Below are positions 24,825 through 36,700 of a DNA stretch of 64,000 bases, piece by piece. Every line of letters starts with the position of its first letter. The first letter of the stretch is position 1. The position numbers were made by a program, and so were the translations under genes. The stretch is from assembly GCF_022201045.2 (NCBI RefSeq), contig NC_068560.1, positions 34,125,001 through 34,189,000 of the forward strand, read 5' to 3'. The notes under the pieces are model-generated. The model did no database searches and was not told the DNA's origin. It saw only the letters and a program-made list of their open reading frames with translations. This DNA comes from Citrus sinensis. Taxonomy: Eukaryota > Streptophyta > Magnoliopsida > Sapindales > Rutaceae.

Positions 24825-25290
24825 GTTGAGGCGGGGCTACCCTCTGGGCCCTGGCCAAAAAATTGAACTTTGATAAATTTTATGTAAAATTACTGATTGT
24901 CCCCTCAAATTAAATAATTTTTATTTCAGCCCACTTAAATTTATTATTCTTTAAGTAATTAAGTTTTATTTGAGATTGGGGTGCTATAGATTTTAAATTA
25001 TAGCTGTTGTGAAAAAAAAAATTATAACTATAAAATAAAAGTTAATAATATGTAGTAAATATAAATTTTAAATAATAATTTTGACAATATTATTAAAGAA
25101 ATAATAAAATTTTCATTATACAAATAAAAAATCATATTAACATAACTTTTAAGCTACAATTATTAGTATTTACCAAACACTTTAGTGATATAACTTTTAA
25201 ATTACAGCTAACTAAGCTTAATGCCAATCGCACCCTTGGATTATAACTCCTGCTGACCCATAAAATCATGGTTCCGTCCACGTACTGGAG
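24825..25290. mobile_element. Old transposon fragment split by a MITE
   Basis: The left part (about 24825-24961) has the look of a common plant transposon end: gggccctggccaaaaaattgaa, then a stretch reading like ...attgtcccctcaaatt. The right part (25236-25290) continues with ggatt...aaaatcatggttccgtccacg. The Harbinger MITE at 24962-25235 separates them. The superfamily of the host element cannot be fixed from this fragment. Confidence 0.4.
24962..25235. mobile_element. Harbinger/Tourist-like MITE, copy 2 (decayed)
   Basis: The 274-bp sequence aligns end to end with copy 1 (2821-3095), including gagattggggtgctatag at the left and aatgccaatcgcaccc at the right. Many changes, especially in the left end (agttttattt for gggtgcgttt), show it is older. 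Flanks are TTA on the left and TTG on the right, a target duplication with one change. Confidence 0.7.
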
Positions 25291-26199
25291 CCATACAAAA
25301 GGGGTTTATTCAAACAAAGCTGCATAGCCATTAAGAATTTAAGATAATTTGACAATTAAATTAAGTAGTAAGACTTTGACGTTGGATTCTATTAGTTATT
25401 TCAAAAGAGTGTCGGATTTGTCTTCTTATTTCTCTTGTTTCTTCAACTTTCAGATAACGAATTAACATTGACACATACCTAGCTGAAAGAGAAAACTAAG
25501 TGAAGTGATCATAATCTCAGCTATCTATAGGCCAAGTGGTTTAACCAGCACCTTCAGATACCTTAATTAGATTTTTTTTAAAAAAATCAAAACAAATTAA
25601 TGCCTTAAAACATTATAATATTCCAAATGTTCTCCATGATCAGTCTTTTCCCGATGTGAAATTTTGACCTTTATAGAGGAATGTTTAGCTCTTATATATA
25701 GTGCTAGCTAGATTAACGGTTTTATAGGGTCAATTCAAAATTAATTTATTAATGGACGTTCACAAGGAAGAATTATTACTTTTTCCATATATAGTACAAT
25801 AGTAGATAAATTCAGAATCAAAAATCAAGTTTTTTTTTTTTTTAATTAAACCACCCTTAAATCAGAAAATATTGACATATTTTGAGTTTTGTTTTCATAA
25901 AAAAAAGGGCACTCCTCCTTAATTTTTATTTATTTATTCGTGTTTAATTTGTGTATGATGATGCATGCATGTATGTGTTAATACGTGGCCCATTTCAGTG
26001 CATGCATGTGCAAAAATTACAGAGCAATGCTGAGTGGGTGCTGAGTTGCTGTAGGTAAACCAAGTTTTAACTTTTTTTACTACTAGCGGGAGTGATAGGA
26101 GCCGTTTTTACTGTTTACATTTTACAAAAAGCGCTTGCATGGTTTGGACATTTGGGAATCATTTAGAAAGAAACAGGATGAAGATAAATGAAAGTAAAG

Positions 26200-26202
<3 letters not shown>

Positions 26203-26239
<37 letters not shown>
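26203..26239. repeat. Poly(A) run of 37
   Basis: An uninterrupted run of A within duplication unit 2, absent from the matching place in unit 1 (about 18.95 kb), where a (TTA)n repeat lies instead. No retroelement body is recognisable next to it. Confidence 0.85.
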
Positions 26240-26241
<2 letters not shown>

Positions 26242-26532
26242 AGATCGGATTTGGTGGAATCCCCAGTTGATTATATTAGACTGTGGAATCTTAATCAAAC
26301 AAATGTTAGGTTAGGTTAGGGCCCATGCATGTGAAGTGTTGGACGTAAATAAAAACTAATTATTGTAATAATTGATGTATAATCAAAAGTTGAAAATTAT
26401 TGTCATGACTTTTGAAAATTAAAATATAAGCAAGGAAAGTGGGGGGTGACTCACCATCTCTGATTTGAATGAAATGCTCTCGTTTCTCCGACAAACGCGA
26501 AATATTTTAATCGTTCTTATTATATTATAAAC

Positions 26533-27358
26533 GGATTTGGATCATCTCCTAAGGAGTTTCTCTCTTAATCCTCCTAAATTTTAAAGGATTCATTGACATT
26601 TGTAATTAATAATATTAAATAGTTCAGATTAAATTTTACATTATAATCTTTTTTTTTTTAAATTACTGCGATTCTCTCCCTTTACAAAATTGGAATTTTA
26701 ATTGTTAGATGATGACTAAAGCAAGCTTGAGCGGCACACTTGCAATCCTTTGCTGTAAACTCATAACAAAAAAGATGAGCTGCAACTCCCTCAACAGTGC
26801 AGCGGTGAATAGGAGAATAAGCTCCTACACTACGAGGGAAAACCAAAGAAGTCAAGCAAACACAACATGTGGACGGTCGTTCACCATAAGAAAAATCTTC
26901 CATCCTTGTATGATGAGAAATGGGGAAATTATTATTATTATTTTTTTTTCAGAACTTCTTTGCTCTGGCAGCAGCTTTAATCCAATTTAGAGACGTCCTT
27001 CTTTGTCACTGAAAAGATGCACACAAGACAGCCAGAAGCCCCAGTGCCCAGTGATCCAAGAAACTAAGAAAGAAAGGATCATAGCCCTAGGCAAGTTGCT
27101 GTTTTGTTGTTTCTTTAATTTTACAGCTGCTGCTTTGAATTCTTTAAAATCGCTATAACTAAAATTTTTAAATTTCGTGAAGGGGGAGAAATTTGCAATA
27201 AGTAGAGGAAAAACTTTTGAATTACCATGAGTTTTAAAATAAGATTGCAATGTAAGATTTAATCTCATCCATTTAAGTTCATTAATTACACATGTCAATG
27301 AATCTTTAAAAGATTAGGAGAATTAAGAGAGAAAATGCCTAGGAGAGAATCCGAATCC
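26533..27358. mobile_element. Mutator-like element carrying a host gene fragment (Pack-MULE-like)
   Basis: The 826-bp element has inverted ends of about 125 bp. The left starts GGATTTGGATCATCTCCT; the right, inverted, starts GGATTCGGATTCTCTCCT. The match continues through tttctctcttaat, gattcattgaca and gtaattaat. The flanks are ATTATAAAC (26524-26532) and ATTATAAAG (27359-27367), a 9-bp target duplication with one mismatch. The interior holds a minus-strand diacylglycerol kinase fragment. The element sits in duplication unit 2 only. Long inverted ends, about 9-bp duplication and captured gene sequence define a Pack-MULE. Confidence 0.75.
26706..27088 (-). pseudogene. Captured diacylglycerol kinase N-terminal fragment
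   Basis: Read on the minus strand, three pieces occur in the order found in type I plant diacylglycerol kinases (which make phosphatidic acid from diacylglycerol). First is a hydrophobic piece with LSFLVSWITG (27088 down to about 27000). Next is LNWIKAAARAKKF (about 26990-26950), ended by a stop. Last is a Cys/His-rich piece (26903 down to about 26710) with CCVCLTSL, IHRC, GVAAHLFC and KDCKC, resembling the extended C1 zinc-binding region. Frame changes and stops separate the pieces. One expected zinc cysteine appears replaced by glutamate (HRCTVEG). There is no kinase catalytic domain. This is a broken fragment inside a transposon, not a working gene. The assignment rests on recall of family motifs. 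Confidence 0.6.
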
Positions 27359-27367
27359 ATTATAAAG

Positions 27368-30300
27368 AGGATAAAAGTTAGAAAACATGATTAAAGCATT
27401 TTGTTGGAGGAGGTTAACAAGATTATATACCTCTAATTAAGAATTATCTTCTCTTCTTAGCTAGCATACTTTGAAAAGATTATCTTCTCTTCTTAGCTAC
27501 CATACTTTGAAAGATTCATTGTTATATATATATATATATATATAACAAGAAAAATAATTTAAGTCGACATTAGGCATTATTTAAGCTTATCTGATCACCT
27601 CTTAATAATGGTTGCTTCCAATACTCTAAATTGTTTATGGAAAAATTGATTTGTTAATTTCTCTTTACCAACTCGCCAATTTTATTTTGTGTTATTTACT
27701 TTTTTGTTGGGGAAGATATAAAAAGGAAAATTATGAAAAAAATTTAATAGATAATTTGCTTTATATAATTAGAACCGATATGAAATTCTCAAACTCTCTG
27801 ACCCCGCATTAATAGGAAAAATTGATATGCCTTTTGTATTATATAGCTCAAGGGACCAATAATTATTTGTCCAAATATATATGGACAATTTGAATTCACC
27901 AGCCTCTCTCCAACTCCAACTCCTCGAACTTAAGCATTTTAAGCTATATATGTCTTATGGAGGAAAAAGTGTCTTAGCGGGAAAAAAGATCTTTGGTACT
28001 CTTATAGTATTATTTACTTATTTATTTTTTATTATTTACGTGTATGCTTCAATTAATCATAATAATACGTATATATAAGTGACAAGCAATAAATAAATAT
28101 GGAGCAATGCTCTTGAAGCACAAAAAACCTTCTATTGATTGAGAAACTATGAAAAAGTCTGTGTCTTTAATTTTTCTTTTTTTCTCTTTTATGCGTGTAT
28201 TGTTGCTAGTTAATTTATTTATTGGTTCGTTGGCATACGCGTTACATAATTGAGGAGTTGATAAAGCAAATTGCTCCATTCGCTTTAATACGTAGGGTTT
28301 ATTGGGGCAGGTATATAAGCGACCATATGCCAGAAAGCCATTTTCATGCTGCTTGTCTGTCGCTGATCAGAATTATAATTAAATTGAACATCAGATAATT
28401 TTGTCACAACATGTTTAAACAATTAGCTGTGCAAAATTGAATTTGATTTGTTGGTCAAGATGATGCGTTATAATGCCAACTTTGGATATGTTCGTGGACT
28501 CGTGAAAAATTGTTTCATATCAAATCAACGTGAATTTTATTTCTAATCATTTTCATAAAAAATAACATCAGATAATTCCTAATTCTAACTAATATGTAAC
28601 GTTCGAACCCCCATTTAATTAGGTGACTTGAGACATGCATATAAGTCATAATTTAATCTGTAATCAGTATCAATGAGTAAGATTTTCTTAGCTACCATTT
28701 ATCCACATCGTCATAAGAATCTTTTATTTATTATGCTATATTATCTTAAAGAGAATTAGGTGGCAACTATTCATTTGTTTTCATTTGATCGTCTTCATCA
28801 GAGGTCAATGTCGGCTAATTATATATATAATACTCTGACTTAATAATCCATCTACAGCTCGATCGTTCTATACACTTCATTATTAAAATGACTTTGTTTT
28901 TATTTCTTTTCGGTAGTGTGGGAAACCAACATACTGATTAATAACGAATAGTTATTGAGAGAACTAACATTACGTCAATTTCAAACTCATAATGAATTTT
29001 TTTTTTTAATTTCTGAAGCTAATAAGATCGAAAATATATAACTTCTCAGGTGCATACGCTTTTATTTTTTATGTGAATATACTATTAAAACATATACTTT
29101 AATAGCGTGTCTGCACTGATTTTATAAAATTATATATCTTAATAATATATTCGCATGAAAAAAAAAAAAAGGCATCTGTGTGAAAGAAAAACTAATATAA
29201 ATATATCATTGACAAGAATACATCTTTTGAATGTCAGTCTCAAAATTTATTAAGCTCAATAATCGAATGTTGACGTGTCTGATTTCTTTTTCTTCTTCTT
29301 TCGAGTTCAGTTAATAAATTGGACTTAGACGTGTTATTGCCAAGATACATTTTAAAACGATCTCAGGCTTTTTGTTTATTGTACATGATTTTTTCAAACA
29401 AAATTAAGAAAATAAAATGATATTATCTTTCTTTTATCTGTTAAATATTCCCATCTTTAATTATTGCTCGGATACCGTGACTTGTTTCAAATTAGTTGAC
29501 TTTTTTGGATTTTAATCATTTATTTATTTCATATTAATGTGAACCTACCTTCATATTTTTTTAACATACAACTTGGAAAGAAACCGCGTTATGTATGAAC
29601 TACTGATTCAATCCAATAAATTTTAATGTGGTCATAGATTGCAACCTTTTTTTTTTCTTTTCGCCTCTTTTGCATACTAATTAATTGTATTTGTTACTTT
29701 CTCATTATAATTCTATAGAAAAATATATTAAAAAAAAATTAGGACAGCACCCTTTCGTCTATGCGATAAGATCAAAGCGACGTGACGCAATTCCGCAATT
29801 CTAGTAGTTAGTACAAAATGCCAAAAATACTCTTAAGAACAAAATATTTTTTACTTTTTTTTTTTTAATTTTAATTAGGGAGATTGTGTTCAAATTAGTG
29901 TGCAAACAATTTAGAGGCTTCATATGAGGCAAGGCTAGAGTCAACTCTGTTACTTGCCCTTTAATTGTTTATTTGAGCAAGTAGATATTTGCGCTTTCGA
30001 GATCGATATGATTCTCTAATTAAGCAGTCAATTAGTTCATTCACATGGCGATTAAATTGTTTAAATTATGTTGGTGAGATGTGAAGATCCCATTCTTCGA
30101 TTAGTTCAATTAGCCAAAGCATGTTTAACTGGATGGGATCAAATATTTTTAATACTTGAAAAGAGGATAGCCACTTTCAATCGACAGTTGTTTATTTTAC
30201 TGGTTAATAGCGACTCTGCATCCTGCAGCACTTGAAAGTTAGACCTTCTATCGTCTGTACTCTTCTGTTCAATTGTTCCCTCCAGACATCATCAATGCGA

Positions 30301-30779
30301 TGCATATATATATATCATATGGCATTATTATTATTATTATTATGCAGATTCTGATTATGAAGCTTGACAAAATGTTATTCAATCAACTAATTTTCCTTTT
30401 TTTTTTTAAATGGATGGAAAGTGTTCGACTTGTAACAAGTGAGAAAAATTAATTAGCACAGAAAAAGACCAACAGGAACAGATGACAAGGCATGTGTAAC
30501 ACCGATGTAATACAGATTCAAAACTTCCGCACCCAATTACTCAAAAAAAAAAAAAAAAAACAATTTTTACAACCTGAGAAGCGCTCAAGACACAGAAAAT
30601 TACAAGTTAAAATGCAAGTCATCGAACTCGCCGTCTATTTCATTATATGTTGTATAGGACTGGATGTCCTTTGTGAATTTCTTTTTCCCTCAGTTGTACA
30701 CCTCTATAACAATTTGAACCGACAACAAAAAACAAGAAGAGTTCCTTTAACAAGTTGCTTAGGATATTGTCTGTGTTGT
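27368..30779. other. Gene-free rest of duplication unit 2
   Basis: No gene is supported. A (TA)n microsatellite lies at about 27523-27544. Segments at 27.84-27.97 and 29.88-30.23 kb match non-coding blocks in unit 1. A short direct repeat (attatcttctcttcttagctagcatactttgaaa-type) occurs twice near 27440-27510. The last few hundred bases are probably the 3' leader of the kinase gene on the minus strand. Confidence 0.4.
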
Positions 30780-33700
30780 TCAGTTGCCATTTACAGCTCC
30801 TGAAGGTTCCTAACATACACGCAGTTTGATTAGCTTTCAGCTAAGGGGAGCTGGTAGTAGTATAATAATTTAAAAGAGTTGTTCGAGATTTCTACCTGAA
30901 CTTCTTGGAGAAGTACTTCGAGTTCAAGTTTTATCTCAGAGAATGATGGTCGATTGTCAGGAACTGCATCCCAACATCTCTGCATCAAGTCTATAAGTTT
31001 TGGGTGTGCATTCTCAGGAAGATCAGGGCGTAGTCCCTGGAAAGGAGAGTGTGTAATGTAACAATTAGACATGAACACGGGGATTTTTTTCACAAGGCAG
31101 CCTAAGCATTCTGGAGTACACCAAGATTCCAAGAGAAAAGAACAAGTGTTAGAGCTCAAATTTCTTTTGCTCATGCACCAACTCCCTTCAATTAAATCTC
31201 ACTCACAAAATAAGAAAGAATAGAATTACTATTTTCTCATGTGAATTTATAAGTGTATTTAATTCAATAATTAAACAGCTGATCCTGCATTTGAAAGTGA
31301 GCCAAAGTTTGGAACAAAATCAGTATATTGGTTGACAGAGAGAGGTGCACACCTGTCTAACTCCCAGGGCAGCTTGTAAAGGAGTCATGGAATCATATGG
31401 AACCTAACATACCAAATCAATGACTGAGTCTGGGCTGAACTGTACATGAATATATAAAAGCAAGTATAGGGGTAAAAATAGGACATACCTTGGCTGTCAC
31501 TAGCTCCCATAGTACGATAGCGAAACTGAAGACATCTGCTTTCTGGTCATACGGCTGGTGGTTTATAACCTAGTATCAGATAAAACAATCTCATAAGATA
31601 TCGATAGGCAAAGTGAATCAAAATACTTAAATATAAGCAACGCAATACAAGAAGATAAGAAGAAAGTAAACGGAAACTGAAAAATAATTACAGACCTCTG
31701 GTGCCATCCACCTATATGTTCCGGTCTCGGCTGTCATTACTCCCCCTTTGTTTTGGAACCGGGCAACACCAAAATCTGCCACCTTAACAACCTTGAGAAA
31801 ACATATATAATTCGTAATCACTAGGATACACTGCAAACCTATTATAGCTTTGAATTGAATGATTAAAAACAATTATCGTTAGCAGTCATTTTAATTTCCT
31901 CATGTCAGCTGCTTTAAAATTGAACCCAGACCCAAAAGAAAGGAGAATAACATATACAAAGAAAAAGTGAGCCAATTTCATAAAATATCTGGCTTTTTTC
32001 TTATTTAATTTTTCATTTTGGTTCGTGATTGTTGAGTTCTCACCTATAACATTCTGATTGAAGTATTTACGATATAACAACTAGAAATCCTCTTCTTGGT
32101 AGGGAATTGGAAATAAATAGAAACAGACAGAGAACCATCACTCTAGGTAACCTCAATTGGTTATCACTTAGAAGGGGGAAAAACTTTTTGAAGGGGACAC
32201 TGGTTCTGGATCAAGCTAATTTCTGTCACGTCTCTAGACGCCTAAAACAGTCATATAACTGGAGAACAAAAATGAGTACAACTGATGTTCAAGCTTACAT
32301 TGTGAGTGTCCATTAGCAAATTTGCTGTTTTAAGATCCCTATGAATTATGTTCCTTTGATGCAAATACTCCATTCCTTTGCAAATATCAATTGCAAACCT
32401 CAGCAACTGAGGCAACTTCAAGACATTATGATTCTTATGCAAGTAATCATACAGACTTCCTCCAGGCATATACTCTGCAAGGGGAGACGGCAATCAGAGG
32501 TGCAGTTTACTGAACAAAAGAATATCAAATAGGAGACGGGCACATATACGAGCAGATATGATTAAAATTAAAAAACTTCTGACAGCTAAAGCCAAAATCC
32601 AGTTACACATGGATCGCCTTTACTGTGAAGAAAACAAAAAGTCATGTCTCAGATGCTAAAATATGCTATGTATAAAGGAAGCGCGATTACAAGTGTTAGC
32701 AGAGTAACCTAAAATCAATGTAAATTTTGGGTCCGCAGCCTTTTGATTACATAAAGTTTTTAGCTGAGCTAAACTTTTCCGCAAGGTACTTTAGAAACCC
32801 TTCGGGTTTTAAGGGACAGGTTATTCATTCTCTCAAAAATTCTTTTCCTATAACAAATAGAACATAATTAAAAGAAAAATTACCAAACCTCGTGATGTAG
32901 AACAAAAAAGGGAATCAGTCATTTTGGAGTCTTTTCATATTTACTATTTTAGTTAAGATTCATAATTGCTATATAACAGAAAATTTTGGTTGTGGTTTCT
33001 TTTAGTTGTGATTGCACTGCAGGAAGTAAAACTTAGATCCAGTACGAATTTATACCTGTTACTATGCATAAATGCGGGGACTTCGTACTCGCACCTATAA
33101 AACGAACAACATTTCTATGTTGAACCTCCCTGCATGTAGAACATGAAAGTGATGCGAGATCTAAACAATCTGAAAAATCATTCTAGCATAACCAAAAGTT
33201 CTAGAGATATAATAAGACTAAAAGATAAATTGCTCCCCCCCCCCCCCCCTTCTTTTTTTTTTTAATATAAAAGATTTTGAAAATAACCCAATGCACGATA
33301 AATTTCTTCTAGTTTCTGCAAGTTCCAAGCATTTAGATGCTTATTTTCCAAGTTGAATATGAGAAAACAACATAGTGATTTCAAGCAATAATCAAAAGTA
33401 GATCTTCTAATCTTTTATTCAAAGAAAAGGCAAGAATACCCAATAACTCAATAAATTGAAGTCTGTAAATAAATTTCTATTGGATTAATCATTCACAAAG
33501 TGCTGTAGATTTTCTGGATATAAAATTGGCATACCTTAATTGTATTATATGATGTACGTACTGCAGAAATCATGAATTTTGTAAGGTCATCATATGGTAC
33601 TCAAGTCCAGATGATGAACACAGGGACACAACATCAAATATGAATAATGATTACACAGAATGATAAACCAAGTTACAAATAACTGAATGGTATTGGATGA

Positions 33701-36700
33701 AGTGCACTTGTCGTCGTTGATTCATATGTTTAACTAGATTAATCAATTAAACATGTAACATCAAATCAAACAAAGGCATATGGTAAAGTATGTAGTACCA
33801 ACACATGAATTGATCAAATTAACAAACAATTATAAATTAGTAGCTAGTAGATGTGCCTCCCAGAGGCACCAGAATGACTATGTAGAGGATCAACGGTGAC
33901 ATTATTATATCAAATACAAGTAATAATTCATTTCAAGGGATAGCATGAACTTTAACTACTTCAAACTATTCACCTTAGAATAGCCACTTCTTGAACAAAT
34001 TCATCTTCCAAAGTATCATTCAAATGCTCAGATCGAAGAACTTTAACAGCAACATCTTGACCAAGGTAAACTCCACGATACCTTGCGATGAGCACCGTAG
34101 AAAAAGGTCATCAACGAAGAGAAAATAAATAACAAAGTTGATGAAAGGCAGCAAGGCCATATAAACCCAACTCACAGATCTCCACAAGATCCAGATGCAA
34201 TTCTTTCTCCTGTCTTTAATAACCTCCTGTCTATTTCCCAATCTTCAGATTTTGTTTGTGACTCTATTGCCTTCTCTACAGCTGAACGAGAATTTGTAGA
34301 ACCAGACCATGACCCCTATATTTCCGATGCACAATGGTCAAAATAGTTATATTAGTATTCATTAATTACTTCAACAAATTAGAAACCGCAATAGGTTTCA
34401 AAGAATCCCCAAAGGAAATAAGAATTTTATTCAAAAGGTAGATTAAACATGTTATATACACACTCTATTTATATAGCATAAACCTTACGGCCTAAGTAAT
34501 CTTAAATGTATAAAGAGAATCCCACCTAAACAAGAAAATAAAGACTCAAATTTCATAACAAATATGACTAATAAAAAAAGACTCCCTAAAATATTGTCCT
34601 ACATCAGAAATGTAGGTAGGCCATCTTTATTCTATAGAAAAGAAGGAATAATATAAAACTTCTCCTGAGGGAGCACATCAACAATGATGTCAATAAAAGT
34701 TGAGCAACTTTACACAATATTTTTCCCAAAAAGTGTTGCTCTCACTTGGTTCTGATTCCAACTTATAGTGAATGTAAGAAAGCGCACGAAAAACATAGAC
34801 AGCAGAAGATCAGAATGAAAGACAGGTTACCTCACTTCTAGCAACTGCTTTTTCCATAGCCTCATACAAACCATCTGTATCCTGACCACAACATTGCAAA
34901 GTCAGCAACATTTGGACTCAGCACAGATCCCTGTCATAAAAGAAATATAATCACAATGCTCCTTAATATATTATAAGGTCACCATCCTGGAGTAAAGCAT
35001 AACTCCTCCCAAAAGATTCAACTAGGCAAATCTCATTAAAAGACAAAAACATTATTATTGTATCATATGCTATGACTTGAATAATTCACGATGAACAATC
35101 AATCTTGAGCAAATATACAATGTAACTTTGGCACTAAAATAGATAAAAAAGATTGCTAAAAGTGAAGAAAATATATTATCTCAAAACTAGGGTTGGGGGA
35201 AGTGCAATATACTCGAAGAGACAGAAACCAATCAACAGGAGAGGTAAATGTTCTTTTGAGGAAAGAAATGACAAGATGATAAATAAGATGAAGGGTTTTT
35301 TTTTTTTTGTCTCAGAAGTTATAACTTGTAAAAACGAAAATGCAATTTCTGTTTGGCTTTTATAGTAAAGACGCAATCCTGGAAGTACAAGGCAATAGCT
35401 GACTACAAATACCAAATAGACTAATGAAGTACCTCAACAGGCCATCCATCCACCACAAATACATCCAAGGAGTAGCCATCAGTTGTAGAGAATACATGGG
35501 CTTCACGGATATTTAGTCCAATATCAGAAAGCAGGGCAGAAAGCTGAAGAAAACAGCTCCTTGTTAGAAGATATTCATGTCTTGATCCCAGTACTTCGAT
35601 CAGTAGGTCTACCAGACAAATGGTGATGAAAGTAAGCACACATAACACATACCTGGCTAAGAAGTTTTGGCTTGTCAACTGTAGAAAATACGACTTCATG
35701 AATTGGAACAAGTTCTTGCCTGCATTACGGTTCCCAATAGTCAATTATTACACATAACGTCTGTGATAGACTCTTAGTTCTTGATGTGTGAATCCCTCAT
35801 TTTCTCCCTACAACAACAATAAAAAGATGCAATGTGCAGAATTTCAAGGAAGTTTAAAGGTGCTCCAGGAATACACCTCTGTTAAAGCCTAATGGTTGTC
35901 TAGACATTTGAAATATGTCCATCGATCAAGAATAAATATTAAGGGAGGATCAAATGCTGCTTGGGTGGGTGAAGATTTCCATATGCGTATTGTAATTCCA
36001 CTAATGCAAATTCAGATATCCTTTGATTTGACACTGAGGCAATCCATTACCTCAAAAGGGAAGCAACTAATAATTCAACTAATAAAGCTTTACTCTTGCT
36101 CACAAAAGACTTTACTAATTACTATTGTAGGGAAACCAGATATAAGAGCATGAGCTATTAGGTGAATTGCCCTAGTTAGTGTGAGAGCTGTACTAACTAC
36201 TAAATCCAACCAATGTAGGGTTCTCCAGTATTCCTCCTGACAAATTGCCCAGATGACCTTTCACATCAAGCCTGAACCAAGAACTGAAATTGTAACCGAG
36301 CCATAAATCATAAGAGAGCTTCAGGGAGACAAAACTCAGTTAGAGAAGAACTGGAAAGTAGAGTACAAAAGACAGAGTGCACCGTTCTCTATCACACAAA
36401 AACACACACTCACACTCTACTCCCACCTCTATTCACCTTGCCTTTTGCCCTGTGAAAAGTTGCAAGCACGGATTTAAATAATTCAAGCACACAAGCTCAT
36501 AAATCTACATCACCTATATTCACTATCACAAAAACTAATTCCTCTTTCTAGCTCTCTCCACTTGATCTTACGCTATTATTGCAGTGAGAGCTGAACAGAA
36601 AAGAACCCTTATAAACCTTCGTAAAACTAACCACTGTCATTGTCACCATTGAAAGTGTCTTAGTTTGACCCTTCATATTAATTTGGACTGGTTATAGATG

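Larger units (their letters stand above)
21800..30230 (+). repeat. Segmental tandem duplication, unit 2 (contains extensin 2)
   Basis: This is the second copy of the unit at 15340-21060, in the same orientation and block order. It is about 2.7 kb longer, partly because of insertions missing from unit 1: an older transposon fragment with a nested Harbinger MITE (about 24.8-25.3 kb), a 37-base A run (26203-26239) and a Mutator-like element (26533-27358). The unit ends where the match to unit 1 stops, near 30.23 kb, shortly before the kinase gene. Confidence 0.7.
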
